Source of the DNA: Micromonospora pattaloongensis
Lineage (GTDB): Bacteria > Actinomycetota > Actinomycetes > Mycobacteriales > Micromonosporaceae
DNA length: 64,000 nucleotides
NCBI RefSeq assembly: GCF_900107255.1
Contig: NZ_FNPH01000009.1
Location: 1-64,000, forward strand
Direction of reading: 5' to 3'
Part shown: in pieces, positions 18,158-27,168 of the stretch
Layout: every line of letters starts with the position of its first letter
How positions within the stretch are numbered: position 1 is the stretch's first letter
Notes under the pieces: generated by a model
Told to the model about the DNA's origin: nothing
Databases searched by the model: none
What the model saw: only the letters and a program-made list of their open reading frames with translations
Translations under genes and position numbers: made by a program

Positions 18158-19666
18158 ATGACGACCGACGAACGCCATTCGCACATCGCGATCATCGGCG
18201 CGGGTTTCGGCGGCATCGGCGCCGCGATCCGGCTCCGCCGGGAGGGCTACCGCGACTTCGTCGTCTTCGACCGCGGCGGCGACGTCGGCGGCACCTGGCG
18301 CGACAACTCGTACCCCGGCTGCGCCTGCGACGTGCCCTCCCACATGTACTCCCTGTCGTTCGCGCCGAACCCGGAATGGAGCCGCAGCTTCTCCGGGCAG
18401 GCGGAGATCTGGGCCTACCTGCGCCGGTGCGTCGCCGAGCACGGCGTGCGACCGCACCTACGGCTGGAGCACGAGGTGCACGCCGCGGCCTGGGACGACG
18501 CTGCCGGGCGCTGGGTGATAGACACGTCGCAGGGGCGCTACACGGCCGAGTTCCTGGTCGCCGCCGGCGGGCCGCTGAGCGAGCCGTCCATCCCGAACCT
18601 GCCCGGGCTGGAGACCTTCGCCGGCGAGGTCTTCCACTCCGCGCGCTGGAACCACGACCACGACCTGACCGGACGCCGGGTCGCGGTGATCGGCACCGGG
18701 GCCTCGGCGATCCAGTTCGTGCCCCGGATCGCGCCGGCCGTTGAGCGGCTGCACCTGTTCCAGCGCACCCCGCCCTGGGTGATGCCCCGCGCCGACCGCG
18801 CCGTCACCGGCATCGAGAAACGCCTGTTCCGGCACGTGCCGGGGGCGCAGCGGCTGGCCCGCGCCGGGGTCTACTGGGGACGCGAGGCGATGGCCGTCGG
18901 TTTCCTGCACCCCGCGGTGATGCGCGTGGCGCAACGGATCGCGCGGACCCACCTCAACCGGGCGATCAAGGACCCGGCGCTGCGCGCGAAGCTCACCCCG
19001 AGCTACACCATGGGGTGCAAGCGCGTGCTGCTCTCCAACGACTACTATCCGGCGCTCGCCCGCGACAACGTGGACGTGGTCACCGACGGCATCGCGGAGA
19101 TCCGGCCGGAGGGCGTCGTCACCCGGGACGGCAGCCTGCACGAGGCCGACACCATCATCTTCGGCACCGGGTTCCACGTCACCGACATGCCGCTCGCACA
19201 GCGGCTGCGCGGACGCGACGGGCGCACCCTCGCCGACACCTGGCGGGACACCATGCGCGCCTACCAGGGGACGTCCGTCACCGGCTTCCCCAACCTGTTC
19301 TTCCTGCTCGGACCGAACACGGGACTAGGACACACCTCCGTCGTGTTCATGATCGAGTGCCAGATCGGCTACCTGCTCGGAATGCTGCGGCACCTGCGCG
19401 CCACCGGCGTCCGGGCGATCGAGCCCACACCCGAGGCGCAGGCCGACTTCGTCGCCCGCGTCGACCGCAAGATGGGCGGCACGGTCTGGTCGCGGGGCGG
19501 CTGCCGGAGCTGGTACCTCGACGCCACCGGCCGCAACTCCACCCTGTGGCCCGGTTACACCTGGTCGTACTGGCTGCGCACGCGGCGCTTCGACGCCGCG
19601 GCGTACCGGCCGGTCCCGGTCGCGCAGCGCGTCGGGGTCGCCGCGGGCGCGGAGGAGGCGCGATGA
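18158..19666 (+). CDS. Flavin Baeyer-Villiger monooxygenase
   Basis: A 502-residue class B flavin monooxygenase. It has two Rossmann motifs (IIGAGFGGIGAAI for FAD, VIGTGASAIQFVP for NADPH) and the Baeyer-Villiger fingerprint FAGEVFHSARWNHD between them, plus DRGGDVGGTWRDNSYPGCACD. Such enzymes insert oxygen next to a ketone to give an ester or lactone. ATG 18158 follows GTGAGGAGCGGG. The stop overlaps the SDR start by ATGA. With the SDR and hydrolase downstream, the operon could run alcohol to ketone to ester to acid plus alcohol, a route known for cyclic ketones, terpenoids and steroids. The C-terminal SYWLRTRRFD segment resembles steroid- and cyclohexanone-type members. Confidence 0.93.
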   Translation: MTTDERHSHIAIIGAGFGGIGAAIRLRREGYRDFVVFDRGGDVGGTWRDNSYPGCACDVPSHMYSLSFAPNPEWSRSFSGQAEIWAYLRRCVAEHGVRPHLRLEHEVHAAAWDDAAGRWVIDTSQGRYTAEFLVAAGGPLSEPSIPNLPGLETFAGEVFHSARWNHDHDLTGRRVAVIGTGASAIQFVPRIAPAVERLHLFQRTPPWVMPRADRAVTGIEKRLFRHVPGAQRLARAGVYWGREAMAVGFLHPAVMRVAQRIARTHLNRAIKDPALRAKLTPSYTMGCKRVLLSNDYYPALARDNVDVVTDGIAEIRPEGVVTRDGSLHEADTIIFGTGFHVTDMPLAQRLRGRDGRTLADTWRDTMRAYQGTSVTGFPNLFFLLGPNTGLGHTSVVFMIECQIGYLLGMLRHLRATGVRAIEPTPEAQADFVARVDRKMGGTVWSRGGCRSWYLDATGRNSTLWPGYTWSYWLRTRRFDAAAYRPVPVAQRVGVAAGAEEAR

Positions 19667-20571
19667 AGGGTTCGCTGGCCGGCAGGGTCGTCCTGATCAC
19701 CGGCGCGGCGCGGGGCATCGGCGAGCACACCGCCCGGCTCGCGGCGGCCCGCGGCGCCCGCGTCGCGCTGCTCGGGCTGGAGGCCGAGCGGCTCGCCGGC
19801 CTCGCGGCGGAGCTGGGCGGGCCGCACGTGTGGTTCGAGTGCGACGTCACCGACCAGGCCGCGCTGACGCGCGCGGTGGCGGGCACCGTCGACGCGCTCG
19901 GCGGGATCGACGCGGTGGTGGCCAACGCCGGCGTCGCCAACCGCGGCACGATCGCCGTCGGCGACATCGAGGCGCTGACCCGTACGGTCGAGGTCAACCT
20001 CATCGGCGTGATGCGCACCGTCGGCGCGACGGTCGACGAGGTCATCGCCCGGCGCGGCTACTTCCTGCTGGTCTCCTCGGCGGCGGCGTTCACCGCGCTG
20101 CCCGGCATGGCCGCCTACTGCGCGTCGAAGGCCGGGGTCGAGCACTTCGGCAACGCGATCCGGCTCGAGCTCGCGCACCGCGGCGTGCGGGTCGGGACGG
20201 CGCATCCGTCGTGGATCGACACCGACCTGGTCCGCGACGCGAAGGACGACCTGCCCGCGTTCCGCGAGGCGCTGCGCAAGCTGCCGTGGCCGATGGGCTC
20301 GACCACGTCCGTGCAGACCTGCGCCGCGGCGTTCGTGGACGCGATCGAGCGGCGTCGCCGCCGGGTGTACGTGCCCCGCGTGGTCGGCGCGGTGCAGGCG
20401 ATGCGCACCGTGGTGCTCGGCCCGCTCGCCGAACGGATCATCGCCCGCACCGCGCGCACCTCGGTGCCGCAGATGGAGGCGCAGGCGCGCGCCCTGGGTC
20501 GCTCATTCGGCGCCCACACCCCCCAGCCGACCGCGGTCGCGCCGCCGACCACGACTCCCGAGGAGCGATGA
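19663..20571 (+). CDS. Short-chain dehydrogenase/reductase
   Basis: A 302-residue classical SDR. The cofactor motif is TGAARGIG, followed by CDV at the acidic adenine-binding position, NAG (VVANAGVAN), catalytic Ser in LLVSSAAAF and YCASKAG with the Tyr-Lys pair. The extra C-terminal 50 residues are longer than usual and Ala/Pro/Thr-rich at the very end. It is coupled to the monooxygenase before it and the hydrolase after it by ATGA overlaps. Oxidation of a secondary alcohol to the ketone consumed by the monooxygenase is the most likely role. Confidence 0.9.
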   Translation: MKGSLAGRVVLITGAARGIGEHTARLAAARGARVALLGLEAERLAGLAAELGGPHVWFECDVTDQAALTRAVAGTVDALGGIDAVVANAGVANRGTIAVGDIEALTRTVEVNLIGVMRTVGATVDEVIARRGYFLLVSSAAAFTALPGMAAYCASKAGVEHFGNAIRLELAHRGVRVGTAHPSWIDTDLVRDAKDDLPAFREALRKLPWPMGSTTSVQTCAAAFVDAIERRRRRVYVPRVVGAVQAMRTVVLGPLAERIIARTARTSVPQMEAQARALGRSFGAHTPQPTAVAPPTTTPEER

Positions 20572-21383
20572 CCATGGAGCTGCCGCTGTCGTACGAACGA
20601 CGGGGCGCCGGCGAGCCGCTGGTGCTGCTGCACGGCATCGGCCACCACTGGCAGGCCTGGCAGCCGGTGCTGGACCGGCTCGCCGAGACCCACGACGTGA
20701 TCGCGATCGACCTGCCCGGCTTCGGCCGGTCCCCGCTGCCGGCCGCCGGCCTGCCGCAGGACATGCCGCAGCTGGTCACGGCGATCAGCGAGATCCTCGA
20801 CCAGCTGGGGCTGGAGCGCCCGCACGTCGCCGGCAACAGCCTCGGCGGCGCGATCGCGCTGGAGCTCGCCGCCGCCGGGCGCGTCGCCTCCGCGACCGCG
20901 CTCTCGCCGGCCGGGTTCTGCACCCCGCGGCAGCTGCGCCGGGCGCTGTGGCTGCTCGGGATGCTCCGGTACGCCGCCCACCTGCCGCGGCCGGTGCTGC
21001 GGGCCACCTACCGGTCGTCGCTGCTGCGGGCGATGTCGTTCGGACTGCTGCTGTCCCGGCCGCGCCGGATCACCGCCGAGGCGGCGCTCGCCGACACGCT
21101 GGCGCTGCGCAACGCGCGCGCGTTCCGCGCGGTGGCCCGCTCCGGCCGCCGGTACGGCTTCCGGGGCGCGCCGCGCGTGCCGGTGACGATCGCCTGGGGC
21201 ACCCGGGACCGGATCCTGCCGTACGAGGGCGCGGACCTGGCCCGCGAGCTGCTGCCCACCGCGACCCACATCGATCTGGTCGGCTGCGGCCACGTGCCGA
21301 TGCACGACGACCCCGAGCTGGTCGCCGCGGTGATCCTGTCCACCACGACGGCGGCGTCCCCCGCCCGGGAGGTGTCGGGCTGA
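20568..21383 (+). CDS. Alpha/beta hydrolase (ester/lactone hydrolase)
   Basis: A 271-residue alpha/beta hydrolase. Landmarks are LLHGIGHHWQAW (oxyanion hole), the nucleophile elbow GNSLGG with Ser91, the acid in AWGTRDRILP and the catalytic His in GCGHVPMHDDPE. The ATG overlaps the SDR stop and is preceded by CGAGGAGCG. As the last gene of the operon it most likely opens the ester or lactone made by the monooxygenase. No signal peptide is present, so it acts in the cytoplasm. Confidence 0.9.
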   Translation: MTMELPLSYERRGAGEPLVLLHGIGHHWQAWQPVLDRLAETHDVIAIDLPGFGRSPLPAAGLPQDMPQLVTAISEILDQLGLERPHVAGNSLGGAIALELAAAGRVASATALSPAGFCTPRQLRRALWLLGMLRYAAHLPRPVLRATYRSSLLRAMSFGLLLSRPRRITAEAALADTLALRNARAFRAVARSGRRYGFRGAPRVPVTIAWGTRDRILPYEGADLARELLPTATHIDLVGCGHVPMHDDPELVAAVILSTTTAASPAREVSG

Positions 21384-21471
21384 CCCGCCGACCGGGCGGC
21401 CGCGCGCGGCGTTTCACCAGGTCCGGGCCGGGTACGGCGTTGGCGGGTGGGACAACGCGGAGGTTTCGACG

Positions 21472-21897
21472 ATGCCGAGTTCGAGTTCATGGGTGCACCA
21501 GGCCGTGGCGACCGCGGAGGGCGGACGCGTGCGCACCGACGACGGGGAGCTATCGACGAGACTCTCCTCGCCGCTGGCGCCCGAGGGCACCGGCCTCACC
21601 CCGGAACAGCTGCTGGCGGCGGCGTTCGCGTCGTGCCTGCACCACGCCGCCGTCGAGGCGTCCACCCAGATCACCGACGAGTCGCACACCGTCCAGGTGC
21701 GGGCCGAGGCGCGGTTGCAGCGCGACGAGGACGGCTGTTACCGCGCCGATGTCCGGGCCAGTATCGGCTCGTGCGGCCTCTCGCCGCGACAGCTGTCATC
21801 GCTGGTCGAGTACGCCGACCGGCTCTGGCCGTTCTGCCGCGACGGGGAGCCGCGGCACACCCTGACAGTGGTGCCGGCCGGCCACGAGGCGCGCTGA
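21472..21897 (+). CDS. OsmC/Ohr-family peroxide reductase
   Basis: A 141-residue protein of the Ohr branch of the OsmC superfamily, thiol peroxidases that reduce organic hydroperoxides. The first redox Cys is in TPEQLLAAAFASCLHHA and the second in LWPFCRDGE near the end, the position of the resolving Cys in Ohr (usually in a VCPYS context). It lies 88 bp after the monooxygenase operon on the same strand and converges on the phosphoesterase gene. It may protect against peroxides made by the flavoenzyme, but could be independent. Confidence 0.88.
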   Translation: MPSSSSWVHQAVATAEGGRVRTDDGELSTRLSSPLAPEGTGLTPEQLLAAAFASCLHHAAVEASTQITDESHTVQVRAEARLQRDEDGCYRADVRASIGSCGLSPRQLSSLVEYADRLWPFCRDGEPRHTLTVVPAGHEAR

Positions 21898-21923
21898 CGC
21901 GCGCGTACGGACTGGCGGGTGTG

Positions 21924-22874
21924 TCACCGGCGGAAACCGGCGACGACCGCCCGGTGGTCGCTGGCCGGGGTCCGCACGACACCGGCCGAGGCGGCGGTCA
22001 GACCCCGGTAGAGCACGTGGTCCGGCCGGGTCACCGGCAGCGCCGACGGCCAGGTGAAGCCGAAGCCCCGCCCGGCCTCCGCCTGCGCGTCGTGAAGCTG
22101 GTCGGTCAGCGGCGCCATCATCCGGTCGGTGGTCGCGGTGTTGAAGTCGCCGAGCACGATGATCCGCTGTGCGCCGTCGCGGCGCAGCGCGGCGGAGAGC
22201 GCCTCGACGGTGTGGTCGCGGGTCGCGGTCCGGCCGGCCCGCGCCGAGCCGAGGTGCACGACGTAGACGACCACGTCGCCGGTGGGCGCGGCGACCACGG
22301 CGCGCAGCGCGCGCGTCCACGGCAGGCCGGTGTCGACGCCGACCGACTCCCGGATCGGCCACCGACTCCAGAGCCCGACCGTGGACTGTTCGGCCTCGTG
22401 CGGATAGCGATCGCGCAGCGTCTCCCGCACGGACGGCCGCGCCTCACCGGCGATCTCCTGCAGCGCGATCACATCGGGGTCGCTCGCCACGACGGCGCGC
22501 ACGGTGGCGGACGGGTCGGCGTTGCCCACCTTCAGGTTCTGGCTCGCCACCCGCAGCTCGACCGGCCCGCCACCGTCGGGCAGCCAGACGGCGCCGAAGA
22601 GCGCGGCCCAGGCGACGGCCGGCACCAGCACGGCCAGCAGCGCCCGCCGCGACCGACGGAGCAGCGCGGTGAGCGCGAGGACGGGAACGCCGAGGCCGAG
22701 GAAGGGTGCGCCGCTGTCGATCAGGCTGCCGACGCCGCGGACGTTGGGGATGAAGCGGTGCCCGGCGAGCAGCGCGGTGAGCAGGGTCGCGGCGATGACG
22801 ATCCCGCCGCCGCGGGACCGCGACGGCAGGGCCTGAGCCCCGGTGCTGATGTTCTCCGTCCCCACCGGCGGCAT
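21924..22874 (-). CDS. Membrane-anchored endonuclease/exonuclease/phosphatase family protein
   Basis: A 316-residue protein with two or three N-terminal hydrophobic segments (about 25-95) and a C-terminal EEP domain facing outside. EEP motifs are SQNLKVGNA, VIALQEIAGEA with the metal-binding Glu, VVYVVHLGSA, LGDFNTATTD and the terminal SDHRAVVA. Such actinobacterial proteins are predicted phosphodiesterases, nucleases or phospholipases of the envelope; the substrate is unknown. The gene converges on the Ohr-like gene with 26 bp between and has its promoter in the 384-bp gap to its right. Confidence 0.88.
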   Translation of the reverse strand: MPPVGTENISTGAQALPSRSRGGGIVIAATLLTALLAGHRFIPNVRGVGSLIDSGAPFLGLGVPVLALTALLRRSRRALLAVLVPAVAWAALFGAVWLPDGGGPVELRVASQNLKVGNADPSATVRAVVASDPDVIALQEIAGEARPSVRETLRDRYPHEAEQSTVGLWSRWPIRESVGVDTGLPWTRALRAVVAAPTGDVVVYVVHLGSARAGRTATRDHTVEALSAALRRDGAQRIIVLGDFNTATTDRMMAPLTDQLHDAQAEAGRGFGFTWPSALPVTRPDHVLYRGLTAASAGVVRTPASDHRAVVAGFRR

Positions 22875-23258
22875 GGTAACGGAGGGCGACGGCAGGCAGA
22901 CGGCGAGTCAGGCCGACCGGTCGCGACCGCCGCCGACGCCCCGCGGCGCCCGGCCGGGGCCGCCGGCAGTGGGCGGCCGCGCCGTCGTCCGATCACCCGA
23001 GCGGCGGCCGCCCCGATCGGCCGGGGCGCCCTCGGCCGTTCCCCCGACCGGTCCCGGGGCGCGCGAGCGCCGCACAGTGCGGCGAGAATTGCGAGGTTTA
23101 GACCCATAAAACCGATAAGACGGACATAGTGCGCTCGCCGTGTACCGACCCGTCCCGCCCGGCTTCCCACAACCTGACTGACTACTCAGCCGGTAAGTGT
23201 GCGGCATCCCACACAGCCGGCCCGTCACATCGGTGAAAACCGTGTTTAGCCTCGGCGC
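22875..23258. other. Divergent intergenic region with an AT-rich core
   Basis: No gene is seen. The stretch 23085-23132 is clearly more AT-rich than the surroundings (CATAAAACCGATAAGACGG), a plausible promoter for either flanking gene. Further right are small repeats around TGTGCGGCATCCCACACAGCC. I looked for a ydaO-type (cyclic di-AMP) riboswitch, common before actinobacterial wall hydrolases, and could not make one out. Confidence 0.5.
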
Positions 23259-24101
23259 GTGCGGCAGAAGAAGCGACCTCAGCATGCGGCGGGCACCCCG
23301 GGCCGAGTTGCCCGTTCGGTGGACCCCCCCTCGGCCAACCAGCCCCCCGGCCGGCACCGCGCCACGCGCGCGGCCGACTCCGACCCGCTCGGGCTCCGCC
23401 GCCGGCGGCTGCTGACGTCCCGGCCGCTGCGGCTCGGGGTCGCCACGGCGTTCGTCGGGGCGCTCGGCTTCGTCGCGTACACGGAGGCCCAGCGGCCGAC
23501 CGACACCGCACCCGTCTCGCCGGCCGCGATCGCCGAACGGGACGCCGCCGCCGATCAGGCCGCATCGCGCTCCTTCGACCGCGCCGCCGCCACCCCGTCG
23601 CCGACGGCCAGCCCCACGCCCGCCGCCACACCGACACCGAAGAAGCCGCCCGCTCCGGCCCGGGTCGCGCCGGTCGCCGGTCTCACCCAGGCCCAGATGG
23701 ACAACGCCCGCGCCATCGTGCAGGCGGGCGCCAAGGAGAAGGTGCCGCGCTTCGGGCTCATCGTCGCGGTCGCCACGGCGATGCAGGAGAGCAACCTCTA
23801 CAACCTCGCCAGCGGCGTGGTGCCGGAGTCGCAGAACTACCCGAACCAGGGCATGGGGTACGACCACGACTCGGTCGGGCTCTTCCAGCAGCGGAGCAGC
23901 ACCGGGTGGGGCGCGGTGCGCGACCTGATGCGCCCGGCGTTCGCCGCGCAGCAGTTCTACCGGGAACTGCTGAAGGTGCCCGGCTGGGAGCAGCTCAGCC
24001 TGACGGTCGCGGCGCAGCGCGTGCAGAAGTCGGCGTTCCCGGACGCGTACGCCAAGCACGAACCGAGGGCGACCGCCGTGGTGGACGCGCTCCTCACCTG
24101 A
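23259..24101 (+). CDS. Secreted/anchored lysozyme-fold cell-wall protein
   Basis: A 280-residue protein starting at GTG. A basic N-terminal cytoplasmic part is followed by one hydrophobic segment (about 57-73, LRLGVATAFVGALGFVAYT), a Pro/Thr/Ala-rich linker and a C-terminal globular domain (about 150-280). The latter resembles the transglycosylase-like domain widespread in actinomycetes: AIVAVATAMQESNLYN-like text carrying a Glu, then YDHDSVGLFQQRSSTGWGAVRDLM, then FYRELLKVPGWEQLSLTVAAQRVQKSAFPDAYAKHE. A muralytic role in peptidoglycan remodelling is inferred. No Shine-Dalgarno is obvious before the GTG, and a TTTAGC box lies 11-16 bases upstream, so leaderless translation is possible. Confidence 0.8.
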   Translation: MRQKKRPQHAAGTPGRVARSVDPPSANQPPGRHRATRAADSDPLGLRRRRLLTSRPLRLGVATAFVGALGFVAYTEAQRPTDTAPVSPAAIAERDAAADQAASRSFDRAAATPSPTASPTPAATPTPKKPPAPARVAPVAGLTQAQMDNARAIVQAGAKEKVPRFGLIVAVATAMQESNLYNLASGVVPESQNYPNQGMGYDHDSVGLFQQRSSTGWGAVRDLMRPAFAAQQFYRELLKVPGWEQLSLTVAAQRVQKSAFPDAYAKHEPRATAVVDALLT

Positions 24102-24113
24102 CACCTCCGGTCA

Positions 24114-24872
24114 CTACCGCCCAGCGGAGATCATCCGACTGCGGATCCGGGGCCACCGCGCCCCCGCCGGACGCGGCGACCCGCCGTCGGCCGGCGCGCT
24201 CCCGCCGTTCGACGCCGGCGGCTGCGCGTCGCCGCCGCCGGTCCCGGTCCGCGCCGCCGGGGCCGCCGGCTGCCGCCCCGGGGTCGCGCCCGGCGTCGGC
24301 TCCCCCGGCGCGTCCGCCCGGTCGGTGAAGCGGATCTGCCGCAGGATCACGTCGACCTCCTGCTCACGCCGCCGGCGTGCGTGCAGCGCGGCCTCGAAGT
24401 CCCGTCGCGCCTGCAGCGCGTCGTTGTACGCCTGCTCGCGCACCTGCGCGGCCTCGCGACGGGCGGCCGCCAACTCGGCGTTCGCCTGCGCCACGATCTC
24501 GGTCGCCTCCTCCTGCGCCAGCTCGAGCATGTGGTGCAGCCGCGCCGACGTCCGGTACACCGCCGGGCGGCCGCGCAGCATCCGACGCAGTCGCGTCACC
24601 TCTTCGCGCAACAGCGTCAGCTCCGCGGCCGCCGCGACGGCGGCCCGCGTCTCCGTCGTCATCCTGTCGAGCTGTTCGCCGAGATCCTCCAGGCAGTGGT
24701 CGACCTGCTCGCGGTCATACCCCAGCTCCACCACCGAGAATTCCATTCCGTGTTCCCCCACCCAGCCAGTCAGTTGCCCCTCGGTCATCCTCTCGGCAGC
24801 GCGCGGGATTTCGCGAAGGTATTGCGAAATCCATTCGTTTCCATTCCATCCCCCGAACCCCGTCGAGCTCAT
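24114..24872 (-). CDS. DivIVA-like coiled-coil protein
   Basis: A 252-residue cytoplasmic protein. Residues about 43-75 (MEFSVVELGYDREQVDHCLEDL) resemble the DivIVA N-terminal motif, in which GYDR and VD residues are conserved. A long Ala/Glu/Arg coiled coil follows (about 75-185), then a disordered Pro/Gly/Ala tail. The ATG overlaps the stop of the HdeD gene by ATGA; an internal Met at 43 could also start the conserved part. Proteins of this kind act in polar growth or envelope organisation in actinomycetes; the assignment rests on a short motif plus coiled-coil pattern. Confidence 0.65.
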   Translation of the reverse strand: MSSTGFGGWNGNEWISQYLREIPRAAERMTEGQLTGWVGEHGMEFSVVELGYDREQVDHCLEDLGEQLDRMTTETRAAVAAAAELTLLREEVTRLRRMLRGRPAVYRTSARLHHMLELAQEEATEIVAQANAELAAARREAAQVREQAYNDALQARRDFEAALHARRRREQEVDVILRQIRFTDRADAPGEPTPGATPGRQPAAPAARTGTGGGDAQPPASNGGSAPADGGSPRPAGARWPRIRSRMISAGR

Positions 24873-25432
24873 CGCGCCCCCGCCGGTGCCGCGCCCCCGG
24901 ATGTCCCCGCCCGCCGGACGCGGGCGGCGTCGATCAGCATCAGCACGCCGACCACGAGCGCGTACACGCCGATGACCTGCGCGATCGCCAGTGCGCCGAG
25001 GGTGGGCAGCACGAGCACCAGCACGCCCGCCGCCACGGTCACCGCGCCGGTCACGGCGATCAGCCAGTGCCCGCGCTGCTGCGCCGCGGCCCAGATGTCA
25101 CCGACACCGGTGATCACGGCCCAGGCTCCGATCAGCGTCACCAGCACCAGCACGCTGATCTGCGGCCAGATCAGCGTCGCCAGCCCGGCGGCGACGCCCA
25201 GGAGCGCGGCGATCACCTGCGGCGCGCGTCGCCGCAGCCGCTGCTGCCGCGTGCCGTCGCCGCGACGCGCCAGGTCGATCAGGACGAACGCGCTGTTGAC
25301 CAACGCGAACGCCCCGAAGAGCAGGGCGAGCGCGTAGACGGTCAGCCGCGGCCAGAAGACGGCCCACAGACCGAACAGGACGGCGATGGCGCCCCGCAGC
25401 GCGAGCATGGCGGAGGAGCGCACCTCGGTCAC
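24869..25432 (-). CDS. HdeD-family membrane protein (DUF308)
   Basis: A 187-residue protein with about six hydrophobic segments in two or three similar repeats, including RGAIAVLFGLWAVFWPRLTV, then ALLGVAAGLATLIWPQISVL, then GAVTVAAGVLVLVLPTLGAL. This repeated G-x-L/W-P pattern is the DUF308/HdeD signature, linked to acid and general stress in enterobacteria, with molecular function unknown. The GTG start overlaps the stop of the glycosyltransferase (GTGA), and its own stop overlaps the coiled-coil gene start, making a tight three-gene operon. Confidence 0.88.
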   Translation of the reverse strand: MTEVRSSAMLALRGAIAVLFGLWAVFWPRLTVYALALLFGAFALVNSAFVLIDLARRGDGTRQQRLRRRAPQVIAALLGVAAGLATLIWPQISVLVLVTLIGAWAVITGVGDIWAAAQQRGHWLIAVTGAVTVAAGVLVLVLPTLGALAIAQVIGVYALVVGVLMLIDAARVRRAGTSGGAAPAGAR

Positions 25433-26562
25433 CTCACCCTCTCGCCGGCCAGCGCCCGCTGCGCCGCCCGCTCGGTGTGCGTCCGCATCGGCGGGACGGT
25501 GCGGCGCCAGTGGCGGTAGATCCGCTCGTACCGCATCGCCATCACGTCCGGAGAGAAGTTCGTCCGCACGTGCCGCGCGCACACCTGCGGATCGGTCAGC
25601 GCCACCTGTTCGATCGCGCCCGGCAACTCCTCCGGGCGATCGCAGATGAGGCCGGTCTCGCCGTGCACCACCACCTCCGGGATGGCCCCGCGCCGCAGCG
25701 CCACCACCGGCGTCCCGGCGGCCATGGCCTCCAGCAGCACCATGCCGAAGGGCTCCTCCCACCGGATCGGCATCAGCAGGCAGCGCGCCTGCGCGAGCAA
25801 TTGCCAGCACCGCTCACGGCTGGGGCTGATCAGCAGCTCGACGTCCGGCCCGAGCATCGGTCGGATCATCTCGTCGAGGTAGCGCTGCTCGCGCGGCTCG
25901 CTGGCCTTGCCGGCCAGCACCAACGGCACCCCGGCGGCGCGGCACGCCGCGATCGCCAGGTCCGGCCCCTTCGCCTCCGAGAACCGCGCGAGCCACAGCG
26001 CCGGGCCGCCCGGGGTCGGCGCGGACTTCGGGCGCACCCCCGCGGCCAGTCCGTTGTAGACGGTCGCGGCCCAGGGCAGCCCCGCCCCGACGCGCCGCTG
26101 CGCGTACGAGATGGCTACCAACGCCACCGCGCGGTCGATGTGCCGCAGGTACTCGCCGAGCTCACCGGAGGGCGCGTTGTGCACAGTGACCACCGTGGGG
26201 ACCCGCCGTTGCGCCGCCGCCAGCGGCCCCACCACGGTGTGGTCGTGCACGACGTCGAAGCTGTCGTCCTCGATCAGCCGGTCCACGCGGGCGAGGTGGA
26301 CCAGTTCCGGCATCGACTCCCCGAGCCGGTCCGCCTGCGGCTGTTGAATGGTGCTGACGAAGTTCGCGGACGTGCCGGTCCTGCTGCCCGCGCCGAAGAG
26401 CGTGACCTCGTTGCCGCGGGCGACCAGCGCGTCCACCAGGGCCGCGCAGACCTGCTCCACACCGCCGTAGCTCGGCGGCGGCAGCTCGTAGTACGGCGGG
26501 ACGATCATCGCGATTCGCAGCGGTCGGGCGTCGTCCTGCCTCGACGGGATGTCATGCACCAC
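25429..26562 (-). CDS. Glycosyltransferase family 4
   Basis: A 377-residue GT-B glycosyltransferase. The N-terminal acceptor domain has MIVPPYYELPPPSYGGVEQV (glycine loop) and DVVHDHTVVGPLAA. The C-terminal domain has the nucleotide-sugar motif EEPFGMVLLEAMAAGTPVVAL and the terminal ALRRGAIPEVV segment. Similar actinobacterial proteins act on trehalose, glycolipid or wall glycans; the acceptor is not readable here. It is the first gene of an operon with HdeD and the coiled-coil protein, pointing to an envelope role. GTG start at 26562 with GGGGG upstream. Confidence 0.9.
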   Translation of the reverse strand: MVHDIPSRQDDARPLRIAMIVPPYYELPPPSYGGVEQVCAALVDALVARGNEVTLFGAGSRTGTSANFVSTIQQPQADRLGESMPELVHLARVDRLIEDDSFDVVHDHTVVGPLAAAQRRVPTVVTVHNAPSGELGEYLRHIDRAVALVAISYAQRRVGAGLPWAATVYNGLAAGVRPKSAPTPGGPALWLARFSEAKGPDLAIAACRAAGVPLVLAGKASEPREQRYLDEMIRPMLGPDVELLISPSRERCWQLLAQARCLLMPIRWEEPFGMVLLEAMAAGTPVVALRRGAIPEVVVHGETGLICDRPEELPGAIEQVALTDPQVCARHVRTNFSPDVMAMRYERIYRHWRRTVPPMRTHTERAAQRALAGERVR

Positions 26563-26661
26563 GCACCCCCTGGGGCGTCACCCCGACGCAACGGCCGGAT
26601 ACCTGAGCATTACCCGGGGTTGTGCCGGTAAACGCGACGGGTCGGTGGGACGTCGATGCCG

Positions 26662-27168
26662 TCACCACCGCTGGGCGCGCCCCGGCGAGGCGCCGAGCGC
26701 GAGCGCCTCGACGGCGGCCAGGATTCCGTCCACGCCCGGGTTGACCTCCCGCGGCGACACGTGGCTGTAGACGATCGTTCCGTCCCCGTCGATCAGGAAC
26801 AGCGCCCGCTCACAGAACCCGTCATCCGGGCGGTAGACGCCGTACCGCCGCGCGACGGCGCCGCGGGGACGCGCGTCGGAGAGCAGATCGAACCGGATGC
26901 CGCGGCGGGAGGCGAACATCCGGTGCGACCGGACGCTGTCCACGGACACTCCCAACACCGTCGCTCCGAACTGGTGGAACTCGGGCATCAGCGTCTGATA
27001 GAGCGCCAACTGCTCGCCACAGACCCGGCTGCGGTCGCCCGGATAGAAGGCCAGCACGACCGGGCGTCCTCGCAGCGACGACAGGGACACCGCGCGGTGC
27101 GGCGACGCCGGGAGCGTGAAGTCGGGCGCCGGCGTACGGGGCAGCGGGAGATCCGTGCCGTGCATCAT
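26662..27168 (-). CDS. Peroxiredoxin (AhpC/TSA, AhpE or BCP-like)
   Basis: A 168-residue thioredoxin-fold peroxidase. The peroxidatic Cys lies in VVLAFYPGDRSRVCGEQLALY, in which the usual P-x3-T-x2-C reads P-x3-S-x2-C, a conservative change. LGVSVDSVRSHRMF and FLIDGDGTIVYSHVS are family-typical. A second Cys occurs in DDGFCERALF, but its role as resolving Cys is uncertain. The start is either of two adjacent ATGs (27168 or 27165); GGAG sits nine bases before the first. Next to the LAL regulator island, an oxidative-stress function fits. Confidence 0.88.
   Translation of the reverse strand: MMHGTDLPLPRTPAPDFTLPASPHRAVSLSSLRGRPVVLAFYPGDRSRVCGEQLALYQTLMPEFHQFGATVLGVSVDSVRSHRMFASRRGIRFDLLSDARPRGAVARRYGVYRPDDGFCERALFLIDGDGTIVYSHVSPREVNPGVDGILAAVEALALGASPGRAQRW

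Noticed and set aside
22875-23258. Cyclic di-AMP (ydaO) riboswitch before the lysozyme-fold gene
   Set aside because: Such riboswitches often precede actinobacterial wall hydrolases, but I could not align the conserved core or draw its helices. A covariance-model search would settle it.
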